Source: Dechloromonas denitrificans
GTDB taxonomy: Bacteria > Pseudomonadota > Gammaproteobacteria > Burkholderiales > Rhodocyclaceae
Length of the DNA: 64,000 bases
Direction of reading: 5' to 3'
Assembly: GCF_001551835.1 (NCBI RefSeq)
Contig: NZ_LODL01000013.1
Coordinates: 91,968 to 155,967, forward strand
Shown here: positions 61,597 through 64,000 of the stretch, in pieces
How the letters are laid out: every line of letters starts with the position of its first letter
Numbering within the stretch: the stretch's first letter is position 1
The notes under the pieces: generated by a model
What the model was told of the DNA's origin: nothing
The model's input: the letters and a program-made list of their open reading frames with translations, nothing else
Databases searched by the model: none
Program-made: the position numbers and the translations under genes

Positions 61597-61636
61597 AAAC
61601 CAGAAGGCCGCCCGAAAATGAGCGGCCTTCTGGTTT
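61597..61636. terminator. Bidirectional terminator between nitroreductase-like and PEP-CTERM genes
   Basis: A perfect 15-bp stem AAACCAGAAGGCCGC/GCGGCCTTCTGGTTT (61597-61611 and 61622-61636) with a ten-base loop. The A-rich and T-rich ends give a U-tract in both directions. It separates the two convergent genes. Confidence 0.9.
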
Positions 61637-61685
61637 GCCTAACACCAATGACGCTGATGTACGTATCCCCTTGGCAAAGATCAGA

Positions 61686-62501
61686 TCAGGAGGCCTTGCG
61701 ACGACGGATGGCGCCGAGACCAAGCAAGCCGAGACCGACCAAGGCCAGAGACGCCGGTTCGGGAACAGCGGTCACCTGATTGAGGGACAGGTCAACAGCG
61801 AGCGTGCCACCACCGACATTGATCACAGCTTCCAATGCGCCGACAGTCAGGAAGTCGGCTGGATCAAAGCCAACGTTCAGCACGTTAACATTAAGATCGG
61901 CCCCGGGATTGAACGGGTCATCGTAATCGCCGGAGGGGGCTAAGAAAGCGCCGAGCGAAATAGTGCGAAGCCCGGCACCACCTGATGAGGTGAGTGTGAT
62001 GATTGAGTATTCAGCGGCACTCTTGTAAACACCTATGCTGAACTTGAAGCCTTGATCAGCGGAGAGCACGTCAAACAGGAAGGACGTGTAACTGCTAAGG
62101 TCTGCACCCAAGCCATAACCGCGAGCATTGGAAGCAAATGTTGCGGGAGAGCTGACGCCAGCTATCCCGGCGCCGTCCCAACGAAGAATGCCGGTGCCAG
62201 CAACATCTGTGTCCGAGTTGAAAATGTATCTGTCAGCATTAACACCCGCAAGAACGCGACCAAAATCTGGATCCTCAGCGGCAGTGCCGCCAACGCGCTC
62301 AACATACAATTCACGAACGCCACCGATTACGGAAGTTGTAGGGGCGCCGGTAATGGTGGACCAGACGCCATTGCCATCATTCGAATAGTCCGTTATGGCG
62401 GCTTGATTAACATTAAACAGGTCGACGACCACGTCGGCGTTGGCGCTGGCGCTGAAGGACAGCGCAGTTACCGCAGCCAAGGCTGTAAGTGATTTTTTCA
62501 T
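61686..62501 (-). CDS. PEP-CTERM sorting domain protein
   Basis: A 271-residue exported protein. A signal peptide (about residues 1-22, SANA-DVV) leads to a beta-rich middle part. The C-terminus has the full sorting signal: VPEP at 246-249, a hydrophobic helix, and RRRK at 266-269. It should be the substrate of the exosortase encoded at 38152. Its function on the cell surface is unknown. GGAGAA lies seven bases before the ATG. It is transcribed from its own sigma-54 promoter. Confidence 0.95.
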   Translation of the reverse strand: MKKSLTALAAVTALSFSASANADVVVDLFNVNQAAITDYSNDGNGVWSTITGAPTTSVIGGVRELYVERVGGTAAEDPDFGRVLAGVNADRYIFNSDTDVAGTGILRWDGAGIAGVSSPATFASNARGYGLGADLSSYTSFLFDVLSADQGFKFSIGVYKSAAEYSIITLTSSGGAGLRTISLGAFLAPSGDYDDPFNPGADLNVNVLNVGFDPADFLTVGALEAVINVGGGTLAVDLSLNQVTAVPEPASLALVGLGLLGLGAIRRRKAS

Positions 62502-62584
62502 TTGAATTCTCCGTTCAAGAAATTACGTGACTGGCCTAGATCGAGTTGAGGGTTGTCTTGACAACCACTTCGGTTTAAGACTTA

Positions 62585-62599
62585 GCGATATTTGTGCCA
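62585..62599 (-). promoter_or_regulatory. Sigma-54 promoter of the PEP-CTERM gene
   Basis: Read on the minus strand, TGGCACAAATATCGC has the full TGGCAC of the -24 element and GG/GC ten bases apart; the -12 is TCGC instead of TTGC. Transcription would start near 62574, about 73 bases before the ATG. It lies about 90 bases after the candidate PrsR box. Confidence 0.72.
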
Positions 62600-62672
62600 C
62601 ATAAAGTAAGTCGTTATTTATCAATTGATTAGGCTTTTAATGTGGCGCTATATGTTTTCGGTTTTGATGACC

Positions 62673-62689
62673 TGTAAAGTTTTTCGACA
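62673..62689 (-). promoter_or_regulatory. Candidate PEP-CTERM box (PrsR site), copy 2
   Basis: On the minus strand TGTCGAAAAACTTTACA, 14 of 17 bases identical to copy 1 at 5634-5650 and in the same orientation to its promoter. The box centre lies about 107 bp upstream of the predicted transcription start. Confidence 0.65.
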
Positions 62690-62737
62690 CCCCGTGCTAC
62701 CTTGCCGAAGAAAGTTGCCCTCTGCTTGGCGTGACAA

Positions 62738-63580
62738 TTAATCGGCGAACTTTGCGCGCCTGTTCGTTGTATTAGGTGCGTTTGTCTCTGGTGATGTCAG
62801 CGTGGTATTAGCTAGTGTGAGCGATTGAGCCACCGCATTGAAAAATCGTGCTGCTGGAGCTCCCGCCATCAGCCTGCGATCGAAGCTCATGATTAACATC
62901 ATGGTTGGTCGGGCCGCAATATTGCCCTCGATGACTACCGGGCGTTCCTTAACCAGGCCAAAAGAGAAGCCGATAGGCCATGGCCAGTTACCGACCAGCA
63001 TATCAACGCCATATTTGGCCGGTGACGAGATCATTACCGCGCCGCCCCGATGTTGTATCCAAAGGCTTGGCCAGAGTCGCGGGAAGCGCAATATGAATCG
63101 CGCCAAAGGCGGTGGAACTCTGGTTACGATTTTCTTGAATAATTCCCAACGTTCGCCATGCTCTCCTTGGGTGTTGGCGATGCGCTTAAGCTCGCTGGTC
63201 AGCTCAGGAAGGCTTAATTCATCTGTTCGGGCAATTGTTCCGGCATAGGTTGCCTGTTCATTCCCCGGGGTGTCTCGCTCGACCGCTACCGTAATGTTGA
63301 TTTCTTCAAGTTGAATGATGCGTTTGAAGAAGGGGATTTCAAGTGTGATTCGGTTGGCGTAGGGGTGTGTTTTCAGCGTGAGGGCAACGGCACGTGCTAC
63401 GCAGGCGGTATAGGATGGCTTTTGACCCGTTTGCTTGCCGATGGCTTCTCTGAGTGCAATGCATTGCGACATGTCGATCTCGCTCAACATTGCAACTTTG
63501 TTGTCGCCATAGTTTTCGAACATGATGCCGCCGACAACTTCAAAGAATGGATTTTTGGGGAGGAAATGGAATAGGGACAT
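62738..63580 (-). CDS. CAT-fold acyltransferase-like protein lacking the catalytic DHR motif
   Basis: A 280-residue protein similar to the catalytic domain of 2-oxo-acid dehydrogenase E2 and chloramphenicol acetyltransferase. The motif that normally reads DHRxxDG is here Asp234-Arg-Arg-Leu-Met-Ala-Gly240, so the catalytic His is Arg and the second Asp is Ala. No lipoyl or subunit-binding domain is present. It may be an inactive homologue or use another chemistry. GGAGA lies ten bases before the start. It is unlinked to any dehydrogenase gene here. Confidence 0.75.
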   Translation of the reverse strand: MSLFHFLPKNPFFEVVGGIMFENYGDNKVAMLSEIDMSQCIALREAIGKQTGQKPSYTACVARAVALTLKTHPYANRITLEIPFFKRIIQLEEINITVAVERDTPGNEQATYAGTIARTDELSLPELTSELKRIANTQGEHGERWELFKKIVTRVPPPLARFILRFPRLWPSLWIQHRGGAVMISSPAKYGVDMLVGNWPWPIGFSFGLVKERPVVIEGNIAARPTMMLIMSFDRRLMAGAPAARFFNAVAQSLTLANTTLTSPETNAPNTTNRRAKFAD

Positions 63581-63709
63581 TGCAGATATCTCCAGCCAAA
63601 TTAGGAGTCGAAATAAGGGTGTGCACTCAACAGGGAAAATTGCCTGTTACTGAAATCAAGTGATCGGCATCTATTGTTGGACGCAAGCTAGATCTGTAGC
63701 TTGTCGCCT

Positions 63710-64000
63710 TTACATGTTCCTGACGGTTGTTTGATTGAGTTGCGCCATGATATGGCCAGCCAATTTGGAAGAGGCGCTTTCCAATTCCAAACTGTCGGCT
63801 AATGCTTGGGCGCGGACTGCAAATTTTGGATCGGATATCAGGGATTTAATGGCCTGCCGTAGCAGGAAAGGCTGGGCACGGTCAGCGCGGATCATGCTTC
63901 CTGCCCCGAATGCGACAATTGCTTCCATATTCAGGAATTGGTCCATATTCTGGGGGATGCCCAAGACCGGGACGCCACTGCATAAGGCCTGGTTGGTAGT
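63710..64000 (-). CDS. Glycosyltransferase family 1-like protein (C-terminal part, runs off the window)
   Basis: The last 97 residues of a gene that continues past the right edge. ALCSGVPVLGIPQNMDQFLNM and FGAGSMIRADR are the C-terminal donor-site pattern of UGT/MGT-type glycosyltransferases. The start is not in the window. 63581-63709 has no gene I can support. Confidence 0.75.
   Translation of the reverse strand, partial: TTNQALCSGVPVLGIPQNMDQFLNMEAIVAFGAGSMIRADRAQPFLLRQAIKSLISDPKFAVRAQALADSLELESASSKLAGHIMAQLNQTTVRNM

Noticed and set aside
1..64000. CRISPR arrays, insertion sequences, rRNA genes
   Set aside because: No regularly spaced direct repeats, no transposase or cas genes and no rRNA sequence seen by eye.

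Overview
The window looks like part of a chromosome from a nitrogen-fixing, exopolysaccharide-producing betaproteobacterium, most likely Rhodocyclales (Dechloromonas/Azonexus-like). This is an inference from the high-GC nif genes with fdxB and a nif-type iscA-nifU-nifS operon, together with a full exosortase A (XrtA/EpsH) PEP-CTERM locus of the kind known from that order. No species can be fixed from the sequence alone.

Layout. 1-4050: the 3' part of a nif cluster (CCE_0567-type small protein, ferredoxin III, two conserved small proteins), then iscA-nifU-nifS behind a clear NifA/sigma-54 promoter and closed by a strong terminator. 4273-4349: tRNA-Arg(TCT). 4526-5536: galE. 5634-8938: a plus-strand operon of a secreted protein, a PqqD-like chaperone, an HPr-kinase-like kinase and a nucleotidyltransferase, preceded by a sigma-54 promoter and a 17-bp box. 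8940-19610: a minus-strand operon that reads, in transcription order, sugar-phosphate transferase, PrsK, PrsR, PrsT, UDP-sugar dehydrogenase, lytic transglycosylase, serine protease. 20066-29793: acyltransferase-PilZ fusion, PLP decarboxylase, acyl-CoA ligase, acyl carrier protein, O-antigen-ligase-like protein, asparagine-synthetase-like protein and a TPR protein. 29812-56942: one very long minus-strand run of 22 genes starting with the export lipoprotein, chain-length protein, tyrosine kinase, outer-membrane barrel and ATPase, passing through wecB, deacetylase, FemAB-like protein, glycosyltransferases, amidotransferase, O-glycosylation ligase and exosortase A-EpsI, and ending in glycosyltransferases and a Wzx flippase. 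57069-59527: two FtsX-type permeases. 59601-61548: a ThiF-like/nitroreductase-like pair. 61686-62501: a PEP-CTERM protein with its own sigma-54 promoter. 62738-64000: a CAT-fold acyltransferase-like protein and the end of a glycosyltransferase.

How it fits together. The polysaccharide genes build, flip, polymerise and export an exopolysaccharide. Exosortase A processes PEP-CTERM proteins at the membrane. PrsK/PrsR is a two-component pair whose regulator carries the sigma-54-contacting GAFTGA motif. A 17-bp sequence (TGTCGRAAWAMTTTACA-like) lies about 107-119 bp upstream of the predicted start sites of two sigma-54 promoters in the window, one before the PEP-CTERM gene and one before the PqqD/HprK-like operon, in the same orientation in both. 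That makes it a good candidate for the PrsR binding site and ties the unusual kinase operon to the PEP-CTERM regulon.

The most novel part is the PqqD-like/HprK-like/nucleotidyltransferase trio. The same three families occur as tailoring genes in some lasso-peptide clusters, but here they sit behind a large secreted protein and no lasso core is visible.
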